Positions 1-8,215 of a stretch of 21,409 nucleotides of DNA are shown in pieces; within the stretch, counting starts at the first letter, position 1, and each line of letters starts with the position of its first letter. This DNA comes from CAYNST01 sp964399955. GTDB lineage: Bacteria > Pseudomonadota > Gammaproteobacteria > Pseudomonadales > Cellvibrionaceae. The notes under the pieces were generated by a model. It saw only the letters and a list, made by a program, of their open reading frames with translations. It was not told where the DNA came from and did no database searches. The position numbers and the translations under genes are program-made. The stretch lies in NCBI GenBank assembly GCA_964399955.1, contig CAYNST010000053.1:1-21409 (forward strand), read 5' to 3'.

Positions 1-2
1 CA

Positions 3-128
3 GAGACAATGATCACTGGCAACGTCGCCCAGATGCTCAAAGACATCCAAGACATAAGTACGGAGGTGTCCGACTTCGGCGGGTACCGGCTGCCCTGGCT
101 GAGAATCAGCGGGTTGAGATTTTCGTGA
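3..128 (+). CDS. C-terminal fragment of a probable TldD/PmbA-family protein (5' end outside window)
   Basis: An open frame enters from the left edge and stops at TGA 126-128, giving about 41 residues. The segment ITGNVAQMLKDI followed by a GGYRLPWLRISGL tail resembles the end of TldD/PmbA metalloprotease-like proteins, which usually finish with a TGN...ML..I segment and a short strand ending in a G-M/L-x(V/I) motif. The family takes part in proteolytic maturation of peptides and in modulating gyrase-targeting toxins. Only the tail is visible, so neither the zinc site nor the domain order can be checked. A weak terminator follows directly. Family assignment is from pattern memory and is tentative. 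Confidence 0.4.
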   Translation, partial: ETMITGNVAQMLKDIQDISTEVSDFGGYRLPWLRISGLRFS

Positions 129-130
129 GG

Positions 131-155
131 CGAGCGTTTCATGCTCGTCATTTTT
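131..155 (+). terminator. Weak rho-independent terminator after the left-edge gene
   Basis: CGAGC (131-135) and GCTCG (143-147) form a 5-bp stem with a 7-nt loop. TCA and then five T residues (151-155) follow. It lies 3 bases after the stop at 126-128, the right place to end the left-edge transcript. The short stem makes it weak. Confidence 0.4.
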
Positions 156-160
156 AGTAT

Positions 161-440
161 TAAGCCACAACTGGTGGCTTATGGAAGGCCCGCCCCCCTC
201 CGAGTCAATACATTCTGCGTTAAAGCATCAGCAATGGCTGCCAAGTTACCTTTACGGCACAGTCTTGCACACTGAAGGTTTTTCACGCTGGCTCACCGGA
301 AGTGAGCTTCTCAGTCATCTGCAATGAGCGTCCGGCAGACTATGCTCCCGCTATAGCACACCATCAAAAAACCTATCAGTATTGGGCCAACCAGAAAGAT
401 TGTTAGCGCTTCAGCCACAATTTATGCAGTTTTCGCATAA
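161..440. repeat. Gene-free stretch with three perfect inverted repeats upstream of the diguanylate cyclase
   Basis: No convincing gene is seen between 129 and 700. Three short perfect inverted repeats are visible. TAAGCCAC (161-168) pairs with GTGGCTTA (174-181) across a 5-nt loop. GCTCAC (291-296) pairs with GTGAGC (302-307). TTATGC (422-427) pairs with GCATAA (435-440). None is followed by a T-run, so they are not obvious terminators; they may be operators or leader hairpins of the downstream gene. No confident promoter hexamers were identified. Confidence 0.35.
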
Positions 441-700
441 GCGAGCGCCAATTCTTTGAATTCCTGTGCTTGGGCTATGCTTTAGTTCAAAGAGGCACAA
501 AATTAGCCGCTGTCTCCGTAGGCCAAGGTAATTCAGCATTGATATCACACACGTGCGCTGCAACGGCCCGCTATCCCAGTAGGTGCCGAGCGAGCAACAA
601 ATCGTTCTTGAGGAGCCCCCTGTGGACGCTTGGCGTCTTGGCGGCGTCGTCTTGGTCGTCCACTTGGATTTCTGGTTCAGCCCGAGGTTGGCTGTGCGGG

Positions 701-3700
701 ATGCCTGCGTGGTTGTTGTGCGTCATGATCCTCAGCCTGGCCAGTACGGGTCTCGCGGAGGCTCAGAGTGAAGCCAATGTGCAGCAAATGCTCGCCAACA
801 TGCGTTTTCAGCGCCTATTGGCCAGTGAAGAGGAGAATGAGAAGGGTGGCATTGGCGTGGTGTTTGCCATAGTTCAGGACGACACCGGCTTTCTCTGGTT
901 TGGTGGCGATTCTGGTCTTGCTCGTTACGATGCCCACTCATTCAAGTTTTACAAGGCTGACGCCAAAAATCCGCGCGCCCTTGCCAGCACTTGGGTGAGC
1001 GACATGCGAGTGGATGGCGACGGAGTGCTGTGGCTGGCGACGGGTGGTGGCCTCAGTCGTTACAACCGCGAAACCGATGACTTCACGACCATTCGCGCCC
1101 AAGGTGGTACAGGCTTGAAATTGCTGTCGGGCCTGGTGACGGCGCTGGCCGTGGACAGCCGCAACAATCTCTATATCGGCACCAGCGGCGGGCTTACCGT
1201 TTTCAACGATGAACGCAGTGCAGCGCGGCACTACACACACGACGCCAGTGACCCCACGGGTCTTAGCGCAAATGGCATTTCCACCTTATTTGTCGATAAC
1301 CAGGATCGCTTGTGGATTGGTACGACCGGCGGCGGCATCAGCCGGTTTGATCCGGCCACGGCACGCTTTGAACACTGGCGCAACGATCCGGCAGACCCCA
1401 GCTCCCTCGGGCACGATTTTATTGATCGCATCGCTGAGGACAGTAAAGGCCGAATCTGGATTGCCACCCGCGGCTTTGGTTTGGCGAGGTTGTTGGAGGA
1501 CGGTCGCAGCTTTAAAACCTACCGTCATGAGCACGGCAACCCCTACACGATTGGCAGTGACATTATCAGCGACATTCATTCGGACCGTCGCGGCAACCTT
1601 TGGATAGCCACTGATCACGGTGGCTTGGCTCTGTACCACGAAGAGAGCGACAGGTTCTTCCACCTGCGCCACCATGTCTACGATCCCACCACCCTCAATT
1701 CCAATCAGCTGCGGCGTATTTACGAAGACCGCGACGGAAATCTATGGGTAGGGGTGGTGCCGACCGGTGTTAACTTCTACGACGCGGCCAAGGCGCGCTT
1801 CCGAACCCTGACACATCAACCCGATGATCCCAACAGTCTGGATCACAACGGGGTACTGGCTCTTTTGCAGGGCAGTGATGGCCTGATTTGGATTGGAACG
1901 GAGAAAGGATTGAACGCCTACAATCCGCACACCGGGCAGTTTACCCGATATGAGCCCAACCCCAAGGACCCGGATAGCCTGCGCTTTGGCGCCATTATCG
2001 GCTTGGCAGAGGACAGCGATGGTGCATTGTGGGTAGGCAGTTGGTCCGGTGGTTTGCATCGCTTTGACAAGCACACGGGCAAATTCAAGAATTACTACCC
2101 TGAACCCGGCAAAGCAGACGGCCTGATCGGCGCGCACATATGGAACATTGTCCGGGACCGCGACGACGACCTGTGGATTGGCGCCATCGATCAAGGGGGT
2201 GGTGTGAGCCAGTATCTGCGCGACAGTGACAGCTTTCGCAACTTTCGCCATAACCCCCAGGACCCCAACTCACTGAGCTTCGATTTCGTTTGGCAAATTC
2301 TGCCCGACCGCCACGGCCGGCTATGGATGGGTACCAAGGACGGGCTGAATCGCTTCAACAAAGCCGAGCAAACTTTTCAACATTATCGCCACGACCCGGC
2401 CAATCCAGAATCGCTCGCCAACAACAATGTGATTGCGTTGCTAGAAGACCAGGCCGGTCGCCTGTGGGCCGGCACCGCCGAGGGAGGCATCAGTGTGCTG
2501 GATACAACCAGCGGACGGTTCCGCAACTTGAGTCTTGCCGAAGGCTTGCCTGCCGCGCATGTCGCTACCCTGGTTGAAGACCGGCAAGGCTACATTTGGG
2601 CCGGTACACCTGCAGGGCTTGCGCGCATCCACCCCGACAGTTTTGCCATCAAAGTGTTTCGCAAATCCGATGGACTGGCCGGCAGCAATATCAACCGCAA
2701 CGCGTCACTTCTCGCGGACAACGGTGAACTTTACATCGGCAGTACGGAAGGGCTAACGGTTTTTGCGCCGGAACATATCGAGCAGATTCAGACGCCGCCC
2801 AAAGTTGTAGTCACCGCTTTGCGCATTCTGAATCGTGAGGTGACGGTGGGCGCGTCTGAGTCACCGCTGACCAAGGCGATCGAGCACACCCGCGAACTCA
2901 CGTTAAGTTACAAAGACGCGATGTTCGCCTTCGATTTTGCCGCACTCAACTTCAACGCCTCTCGCCAGAACCGCTACTGGTACAAACTGGATGGGTTTGA
3001 CCGGGAGTGGAACGACGTAGGCACCACGCGCACCGCCACCTACACAAATCTGGATCCTGGTCGATACACCTTCCGGGCACGCGCCATGACTAGTGCGGGT
3101 GTATCAAGCGGTGATGACGCGCAGATCAGAATTTATATCACCCCGCCACCCTGGCGTACCGGCTGGGCATACCTGGCTTACGCTCTGCTGGCGGCGGTCG
3201 GGCTGTATCTGCGCAAACGGTATTCGGACCTGCGCAAAGAATCTGCAGGGTATCAGGTGCTGTCCGCTACCGACGCATTGACGGGGGTGCTCAACCGCAC
3301 GGGCCTGCAGCAGGCGCTGGAGCGGCGCCACAAAGCGGGTCGGGAGCAAGTTAAAACAAGCTTGATGGTGCTTGATATTGACCACTTTAAACGCATCAAT
3401 GACAGTGCGGGTCACGACGCGGGTGACCAAATTCTTCGGATGTTCGCGGACCTCATTGGCCGCAACGTTCGGGCTCAAGACCGCGTAGCTCGCTGGGGCG
3501 GAGAGGAATTTGTACTGGTCTGCGACGGGGTCTCCGGCGATGCTGCCCGGGCCATCGGCGAAAAGTTACGACAGGCTGTGTCGCAGCACAGGTTCGAACC
3601 GCAAGGACGCCCGGTGAAGGTTACAGTGAGTATCGGCATCGCCTGCGGCAAGCCTGGTGAAAGCTTTGACGAACTCTTCAAGCGTGCCGATATTGCCCTG

Positions 3701-3763
3701 TACAAAGCCAAGGCTGATGGGCGCAACCGGGTGCACATGGCAGAAGACGACGAATCGGTGTAG
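701..3763 (+). CDS. Membrane-bound diguanylate cyclase with periplasmic double-propeller sensor (Reg_prop x14, Y_Y_Y, GGDEF)
   Basis: This predicted sensor enzyme makes c-di-GMP from two GTP. From the ATG at 701 (1020 residues) it starts with a signal peptide ending near AEAQS (about residue 22). Fourteen beta-propeller repeats with W-(I/V/L)-(G/A)-T cores follow (about 64-690), enough for two seven-bladed propellers. Next come a Y_Y_Y immunoglobulin-like domain (about 757-796), one membrane helix (about 821-839) and a cytoplasmic GGDEF domain (about 856-1015). The catalytic motif is GGEEF (933-937), with an RAQD inhibitory site exactly five residues upstream, so it should be active and product-inhibited. 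The frame is open upstream to a TTG at 470, but that stretch is low-complexity in S/R/C and would bury the signal peptide, so 701 is preferred; start confidence is moderate. The propeller/Y_Y_Y sensor is like those of hybrid two-component sensors that bind carbohydrates; the ligand here is unknown. Confidence 0.88.
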   Translation: MPAWLLCVMILSLASTGLAEAQSEANVQQMLANMRFQRLLASEEENEKGGIGVVFAIVQDDTGFLWFGGDSGLARYDAHSFKFYKADAKNPRALASTWVSDMRVDGDGVLWLATGGGLSRYNRETDDFTTIRAQGGTGLKLLSGLVTALAVDSRNNLYIGTSGGLTVFNDERSAARHYTHDASDPTGLSANGISTLFVDNQDRLWIGTTGGGISRFDPATARFEHWRNDPADPSSLGHDFIDRIAEDSKGRIWIATRGFGLARLLEDGRSFKTYRHEHGNPYTIGSDIISDIHSDRRGNLWIATDHGGLALYHEESDRFFHLRHHVYDPTTLNSNQLRRIYEDRDGNLWVGVVPTGVNFYDAAKARFRTLTHQPDDPNSLDHNGVLALLQGSDGLIWIGTEKGLNAYNPHTGQFTRYEPNPKDPDSLRFGAIIGLAEDSDGALWVGSWSGGLHRFDKHTGKFKNYYPEPGKADGLIGAHIWNIVRDRDDDLWIGAIDQGGGVSQYLRDSDSFRNFRHNPQDPNSLSFDFVWQILPDRHGRLWMGTKDGLNRFNKAEQTFQHYRHDPANPESLANNNVIALLEDQAGRLWAGTAEGGISVLDTTSGRFRNLSLAEGLPAAHVATLVEDRQGYIWAGTPAGLARIHPDSFAIKVFRKSDGLAGSNINRNASLLADNGELYIGSTEGLTVFAPEHIEQIQTPPKVVVTALRILNREVTVGASESPLTKAIEHTRELTLSYKDAMFAFDFAALNFNASRQNRYWYKLDGFDREWNDVGTTRTATYTNLDPGRYTFRARAMTSAGVSSGDDAQIRIYITPPPWRTGWAYLAYALLAAVGLYLRKRYSDLRKESAGYQVLSATDALTGVLNRTGLQQALERRHKAGREQVKTSLMVLDIDHFKRINDSAGHDAGDQILRMFADLIGRNVRAQDRVARWGGEEFVLVCDGVSGDAARAIGEKLRQAVSQHRFEPQGRPVKVTVSIGIACGKPGESFDELFKRADIALYKAKADGRNRVHMAEDDESV

Positions 3764-3812
3764 CTATTCAGCTCACGCCCGACTTTACCCTTAGCGGTGT
3801 TGAAAATGGTCA

Positions 3813-4021
3813 CCATCCTATCAGGGGCCAGGATGGAACGCCTGCAAGGCCGGTCCATAAGGGGCGGAGCTCAGGAGGTGTCGCGTATTCAACGTGCAAG
3901 CTCACATTTTTCGTCTTGCTCTGCGCAAATTCGGACGCAATCTGAACTGTCACGGGATGTGCTGAATAGTTACCATTCTGTCATGTATGTTGGCGCCTGC
4001 AGCGGTTTAACCCCGCCGCAG
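3813..4021. repeat. Intergenic inverted repeats between the diguanylate cyclase and flgM
   Basis: The gap 3764-4139 holds no convincing gene. CCATCCT (3813-3819) pairs perfectly with AGGATGG (3830-3836) across a 10-nt loop, 50 bases after the cyclase stop. A longer hairpin lies at 3997-4021: a 9-base arm starting CTGC and a 9-base arm ending GCAG pair at 8 of 9 positions around a TTTAACC loop. It is flanked by two copies of GGCGCC (3992-3997 and 4038-4043). No T-run follows either hairpin, and no good sigma-70, sigma-54 or sigma-28 promoter was found for flgM. Confidence 0.4.
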
Positions 4022-4139
4022 CGCAAGCCTTTCCCCTGGCGCCGAAGATACTTCTATGCCAAATAAACGGTTACATTAAACTTTTACACCGTTGCGGTCG
4101 CTTTCAACTAGTATTGATTATTCACGCGGGTCACACATT

Positions 4140-4394
4140 ATGAAAATCAGCCAGACTACTCCGATACTCAACACTACCACCGGCAGCACGCCATCTCCCG
4201 GCGGCAAGGCCCGAGTACCGGCGCAACCGGTGGCTGCAGAGTTGCAGAGCACCTCGGTGCGCAGGGCCCTGCAGGAGAGCGCGGATGTGGACATGGACAA
4301 GGTGCGCGAGGTGCGCCTGGCGATTGCCCGGGGCGACCTGGCGCTGGACCCGGACCTGCTGGCCGAAGCCGTGCTGGACATGCATCAGCGATGA
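4140..4394 (+). CDS. flgM: Anti-sigma-28 factor FlgM
   Basis: FlgM binds the flagellar sigma factor FliA/LafS and holds it inactive until the hook-basal body is complete, when FlgM is exported. The 84-residue product opens MKISQTTPI. It has a Ser/Thr/Pro-rich, disordered N-terminal half and a helical C-terminal half (about residues 43-84) with VDMDKVREVR and the IARGDLALDPDLLAEAVL segment typical of the sigma-binding region. The length is near the usual 90-100. The start at 4140 is chosen because the family pattern MKI begins there; an earlier in-frame start at 4092 would add 16 residues unlike the family. flgN overlaps its stop by ATGA, giving a flgMN pair. Confidence 0.85.
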   Translation: MKISQTTPILNTTTGSTPSPGGKARVPAQPVAAELQSTSVRRALQESADVDMDKVREVRLAIARGDLALDPDLLAEAVLDMHQR

Positions 4395-4819
4395 GCGCGC
4401 GAGAACATCTGGGCAATCTGGTGCGCGGCATTCAGGCAGACGTTAGCTGTTGCGCTGCATTGTTACCTCTGCTGACCGAGCAGCAGCGCCTGCTGGCGCG
4501 TCAGGACAGCGACAATCTGGCTACTGTGGGAGAAAACATTGCTGCGCAGTTACGCCTGCTGGAGAACAACGCCCGTGTGCGCATACAGACGTTAAAGGCG
4601 TTAGGGCTTGCGCCCGATGCAGAGGGTATGCAGCGCCTCTTGGCCAAACTGCCCTCTACCGCCGCCTCACAACTGGAACGCAGCTGGCGGCAATTGGAAC
4701 TGGAGCTGGCACGCTGCCAGGCTTTGAACGAGCGCAACGGCGAGCTTCTGGCCCAGCAGCGCATGGCGCTGGCCGAGCTGACCGGGCTGCCGCTCAATCG
4801 CTACGGCGAGCCCCGTTGA
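4391..4819 (+). CDS. flgN: Flagellar hook-filament junction chaperone FlgN
   Basis: FlgN is a cytosolic export chaperone for the hook-associated proteins FlgK and FlgL. The 142-residue product is almost entirely helical, with heptad-rich stretches (LLPLLTEQQRLLARQD, then a long helix through LERSWRQLELELARCQALNERN), matching the FlgN fold and size. Its ATG overlaps the flgM stop (ATGA), so translation is coupled. Its last 26 bases overlap the 3' end of fliJ on the opposite strand, with no terminator between. The sequence is diverged, so the name rests on size, helical pattern and position after flgM. Confidence 0.8.
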   Translation: MSAREHLGNLVRGIQADVSCCAALLPLLTEQQRLLARQDSDNLATVGENIAAQLRLLENNARVRIQTLKALGLAPDAEGMQRLLAKLPSTAASQLERSWRQLELELARCQALNERNGELLAQQRMALAELTGLPLNRYGEPR

Positions 4820-5198
4820 GCCAGTCATCCAGCTGAGTTTGCTCCTGCTTTTTATCGCGCAGCGTTTTGCGCCGCTCCTGCCTTTTCTGCAATTGCTGCA
4901 GCCCCTTGACCTTGCCAAACTGGTTCAGCACTTCCCGCTGCTTGGCCTGCAACTCCAGGTCGGATAACAGCAGCTCCTGCTCCTGCGAGTCCACCAGCAA
5001 ACCCAACAAACCCTGCATGGCGGTGCGGTTCTGGAAACTGAGCGCATGGGTGCCGCAGTGTTGATTCAGAGAATTCTGAAAAAACTGAAGCTGCTCCAGC
5101 CGCTGCTGTTCAAGCAGCTTGCGCTGTTCATGGGCCTGCCGCTCAACCGCCAGTGATGCCAACTGGTCCTCTTGCATTTGCAAAAATCGGTTCAGCAT
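4794..5198 (-). CDS. fliJ: Flagellar export protein FliJ
   Basis: FliJ is the small coiled-coil stalk protein of the flagellar export ATPase. It sits in the FliI hexamer, contacts FlhA and helps couple ATP hydrolysis and proton flow to export. The 134 residues are rich in Q, E, L and R and are predicted to form two long antiparallel helices, as in FliJ (usual length about 145). The start MLNRFLQMQ is chosen because its ATG shares a base with the fliI stop (TAATG at 5200-5196); an upstream in-frame start at 5231 would extend 33 bases into fliI. It is the last gene of the motY-to-fliJ operon and ends inside flgN on the other strand. Confidence 0.85.
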   Translation of the reverse strand: MLNRFLQMQEDQLASLAVERQAHEQRKLLEQQRLEQLQFFQNSLNQHCGTHALSFQNRTAMQGLLGLLVDSQEQELLLSDLELQAKQREVLNQFGKVKGLQQLQKRQERRKTLRDKKQEQTQLDDWLNGARRSD

Positions 5199-6514
5199 TA
5201 CGTCAGTATCTCTTGCAGTTGAATTAAACAATCGTCGAACAGTGCCGGTTCATTCACCTTTTGCTGCAAAAATGCCGCAAGTGCCGGATAGCTCTGTACC
5301 GCCTGATCCAGTTCCGCATCCTGGCCCGCTTGGTAGCCGCCCAGCGGAATCAGCTCGCGCACCGACTGGTAGCGCGCCAGACGGCGCCGGAAGCTGGCGG
5401 CCAATTGTTGATGCTCCGGCCCGGTGACCTGCGGCATAACCCGACTGATGGAGGCGGTCACATCAATGGCGGGATAATGACCGGCCTCGGCCAGCTCGCG
5501 GCTGAGGATCACATGCCCGTCGAGTATGGCGCGGGCCGCGTCGGCGATCGGGTCCTGCTGGTCGTCGCCCTCTGCCAGTACCGTGTAGATGGCGGTCAGG
5601 GAACCCGCACCCACACCGTTGCCGGCGCGTTCGGCCAGCTGCGTCAGGTTGGCAAACACCGACGGCGGGTAGCCCTTGGTGGCCGGCGGCTCGCCAATGG
5701 CCAGTGCCAGCTCCCGCTGCGCCTGCGCATAACGCGTTAACGAGTCCAGCAGCAACAATACGTCGTGGCCCTGATCGCGGTAATATTCAGCCAGGCGGTG
5801 ACAGACCTCTGCGGCGCGCAATCGCATCAAGGGCGACTGGTCCGCCGGTGCGGCTATCACCACCGAGCGCCGCAGGCCCTCCTCGCCCAGTGCGTCTTCT
5901 ATGAATTCCACCACTTCGCGGCCGCGCTCGCCAATCAGGCCGACGATGATGATACTGGCCTTGCTGTAGCGGGTGATCATGCCCAAGAGCACACTTTTAC
6001 CCAGGCCGGCTCCGGCAAACAGCCCCAGGCGCTGGCCCTTGCCGGGCGTGAGCAGCGCGTTGATGGCCCGCACCCCCACATCCAGCGGCTCGCGCACCGG
6101 TTTGCGCTTGAGGGGGTTGGCGGGAGCCACTTTCAAAGGAATGCGCAACCCCTGCGGCGCAGGGCCGTCGTCCAGCGGCTGCATCAGCCCGTCAAATATG
6201 CGGCCCAGCAGGTCATCGCCCACCGGCAGGCCCCACTCGTGCTCGACGCGCTCTACCCGGGCCCCGGCGTAAAGCCCGCTGACCGGCCTGAATGGCATGA
6301 GAAACGCGGTCTCGCGGTTAAATCCCACCACCTCGGCCAGCACCGGCTCACCGCTGTGGGTCTGCACCAGGCAACGCTGACCAATAAACAGCCGGCAACC
6401 CACTACCTCCAGCGTCAGCCCGGTAACCCTCACCAAACGCCCACTGACCGCCTCTGCAGGCAGCTCATCCAGGCGTTTGGCGGCGCGCGCCAGTTGCTCG
6501 GACAAAGCGCTCAT
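5198..6514 (-). CDS. fliI: Flagellar export ATPase FliI
   Basis: FliI is the ATPase of flagellar type III export, related to the F1 beta subunit. It hydrolyses ATP at the membrane with FliH and FliJ to unfold and deliver substrates. The 438 residues contain the Walker A loop AGAGLGKS (167-174, Lys173), the GERGRE motif (195-200) and the Walker B strand VLLLLDSLTR (252-261, Asp257). These are all intact, and the length is normal for the family. Its ATG overlaps the fliH stop as ATGA at 6514-6511, and its stop overlaps fliJ as TAATG. Nothing suggests loss of activity. Confidence 0.96.
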   Translation of the reverse strand: MSALSEQLARAAKRLDELPAEAVSGRLVRVTGLTLEVVGCRLFIGQRCLVQTHSGEPVLAEVVGFNRETAFLMPFRPVSGLYAGARVERVEHEWGLPVGDDLLGRIFDGLMQPLDDGPAPQGLRIPLKVAPANPLKRKPVREPLDVGVRAINALLTPGKGQRLGLFAGAGLGKSVLLGMITRYSKASIIIVGLIGERGREVVEFIEDALGEEGLRRSVVIAAPADQSPLMRLRAAEVCHRLAEYYRDQGHDVLLLLDSLTRYAQAQRELALAIGEPPATKGYPPSVFANLTQLAERAGNGVGAGSLTAIYTVLAEGDDQQDPIADAARAILDGHVILSRELAEAGHYPAIDVTASISRVMPQVTGPEHQQLAASFRRRLARYQSVRELIPLGGYQAGQDAELDQAVQSYPALAAFLQQKVNEPALFDDCLIQLQEILT

Positions 6515-7185
6515 GGCGCCACCAAAGCGGACCCATCGGAGAGTTCCTCGCGCACCTTGTTAACGCAGGCGGCCAGGCGCTCTTCACTGCGAACGGTTTG
6601 CTGTTGTTGGTCGCTCTCCAGCCGGCAGTCGCCGATGCTCAGGGACTCGTCGGCCTGGAGCGGGCAGCCGCCGATACGATCGGTGCCAATTTCCGCCAGC
6701 CGCGCACAGTCGTCCGGTGATAAAAACACCGTCACTTCGCCCTTGCGGGTGTCCATACGACTTAGGGCGTCCTCGACCAATTTGCGCAACTGGTCGGGGT
6801 TGAGGCTGAGTTCAGCGTGAATCACGCGGCGCGCCACCTGCTCCACCAATCCGCACAAATGCTCTGTGTGATCGGCCAGGTTCTGCTGGCGCAGTTCTTC
6901 CAGTGCGCGCCCAATGGCCTGCAGCGGTGCCATGGCCTGGTTGAACGCCTGCTGCCCCAATGCCTCGCCCTCCAGCAGCCCCTTTTGATAGCCCGTCTCA
7001 TAACCCTGCGCTTCGCCCTGCACCCGGCCGTCTTCCAGCCCCTGCTGAAAACCGCGCTCCTGCCCCTGGCGAAGGCCTTCTTCATAGCCCAGTTGAAATG
7101 GATCCTGCTCACCACGCGCCTGAGCTTCAATGGCGCTGAGCGACTGAAAGCGATGGCGACGATAACTACCTGTGAGGTTTGTCAT
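6511..7185 (-). CDS. fliH: Flagellar export ATPase regulator FliH
   Basis: FliH is the peripheral stalk of the export ATPase. It dimerises, binds FliI and tethers it to the FliN ring. The 224-residue product has a basic N-terminus, an uninterrupted run of glycines every fourth residue (12 Gly, about residues 33-77 from this start) and a C-terminal ATP-synthase-delta-like domain. GxxxG runs are a known hallmark of FliH; this one is long and in perfect register. The ATG at 7185, 4 bases after the fliG stop, is chosen over an in-frame TTG at 7200 that would overlap fliG. It overlaps fliI by ATGA. Confidence 0.9.
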   Translation of the reverse strand: MTNLTGSYRRHRFQSLSAIEAQARGEQDPFQLGYEEGLRQGQERGFQQGLEDGRVQGEAQGYETGYQKGLLEGEALGQQAFNQAMAPLQAIGRALEELRQQNLADHTEHLCGLVEQVARRVIHAELSLNPDQLRKLVEDALSRMDTRKGEVTVFLSPDDCARLAEIGTDRIGGCPLQADESLSIGDCRLESDQQQQTVRSEERLAACVNKVREELSDGSALVAP

Positions 7186-7189
7186 GACT

Positions 7190-8215
7190 TTAATCCACAA
7201 CCTTTTCCTGGAATATCTGGTACTTGATCACGCCCTGCTCATGCAGTTCGCGCACATTGCGCATCACTTCCCGGCGGGCGTCCTCCACCCGGCTGAGCGG
7301 CACCAGCCCCAGGTTCTGTATGTTGTCCAAAAAGGATTGCGCCATCCGCTTCGGCAAAATGCCCATAATCGCATCGCGAATCTGCGGGTCCGAACCCTTC
7401 AGTGCCATTGCCAGAACATCGTCCGACAACTCCTGCACAATAATTTGCAGCACATCGCTGGACTGCCGCGCCAGGGTCATGAAGTCGTACATGTTTTCCG
7501 ATACGGAATGGGCAATGCCCTCATCGTACAGTTTGAGCATGTCCATCAGGCCTGCGCGGTCACCGTCAAAGCGATTGAGGATGTCCGCCGCCTGCTTGAT
7601 GCCGTCGACCTTGGCGGTGCTGCTTTCGGAGACAAACTGAATGCAGCGGCCCACCGCACCCCTTAATTCGTTAAGTATCTGGTCATTGACTTCCGCCATG
7701 CCGGCCACACGGCACAAAAGATCGTCGTGGGCGCTGGTGGGCAACTTGGAGAAGACCTCGGCTGCGGTGTCCGAGGGCAGAAAGGCCAGCATCAGCGCCT
7801 GCATCTGCGGGTGCTCGGTGCCAAAAAAGCGCGCCAGAACATCCGCCGGAACCCACTGCAGTTTTTGCATTTCTTCTTTCAGCGAATCGCCATAGATGCC
7901 GTCAATCATGCCCTTGGCCAGGCGCCGCCCCAGGGCCTTGTCCAAAGTGCGCTCCAGATAGCCGCGGGTGGCGGCACTGATGCCACTGTGGTCCTGAAAG
8001 GAGCCAAAAAACTCCTGAATGACTGCGCGCGCGTCATCCACCGACACTCCGGAAATGCGGGCCATGTGGTTGGACAGCAGGGTTACCTCCTCGCGTCCCA
8101 GCCGGCCCAGTATTTTGGCGGCGGCGTCTTCACCCATCGACAGCAGCAGGATGGCGGCCTTGTCCAGGCTGTTGTTGCCTGCGCTGCTCAAGGAATCAAC
8201 TGGTCTTGCGTCCAT
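7190..8215 (-). CDS. fliG: Flagellar motor switch protein FliG
   Basis: FliG links the MS ring (FliF) to the C ring (FliM) and carries the helix that receives torque from the stator. The 341 residues show the usual N, middle and C domains, with the EHPQ motif for FliM binding at 134-137. In the C-terminal torque region the alignment to E. coli is gap-free: K273 and R290 match K264 and R281 and D297 matches D288, but Asn298 replaces D289 and Pro306 replaces R297. The start at 8215 has GGGTG seven bases upstream; an ATG two codons earlier (8221) is possible. The start lies inside the 3' end of fliF (20-base overlap), which suggests coupled translation. Confidence 0.94.
   Translation of the reverse strand: MDARPVDSLSSAGNNSLDKAAILLLSMGEDAAAKILGRLGREEVTLLSNHMARISGVSVDDARAVIQEFFGSFQDHSGISAATRGYLERTLDKALGRRLAKGMIDGIYGDSLKEEMQKLQWVPADVLARFFGTEHPQMQALMLAFLPSDTAAEVFSKLPTSAHDDLLCRVAGMAEVNDQILNELRGAVGRCIQFVSESSTAKVDGIKQAADILNRFDGDRAGLMDMLKLYDEGIAHSVSENMYDFMTLARQSSDVLQIIVQELSDDVLAMALKGSDPQIRDAIMGILPKRMAQSFLDNIQNLGLVPLSRVEDARREVMRNVRELHEQGVIKYQIFQEKVVD

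Noticed and set aside
470..700. In-frame 5' extension of the diguanylate cyclase from a TTG.
   Set aside because: Low-complexity Ser/Arg/Cys composition and a signal peptide that only makes sense from 701; no clear ribosome site.
5765..6820. Long plus-strand open frame (351 codons) opposite fliI and fliH.
   Set aside because: It is a His/Gln/Arg-rich shadow of the minus-strand genes, with no family pattern.
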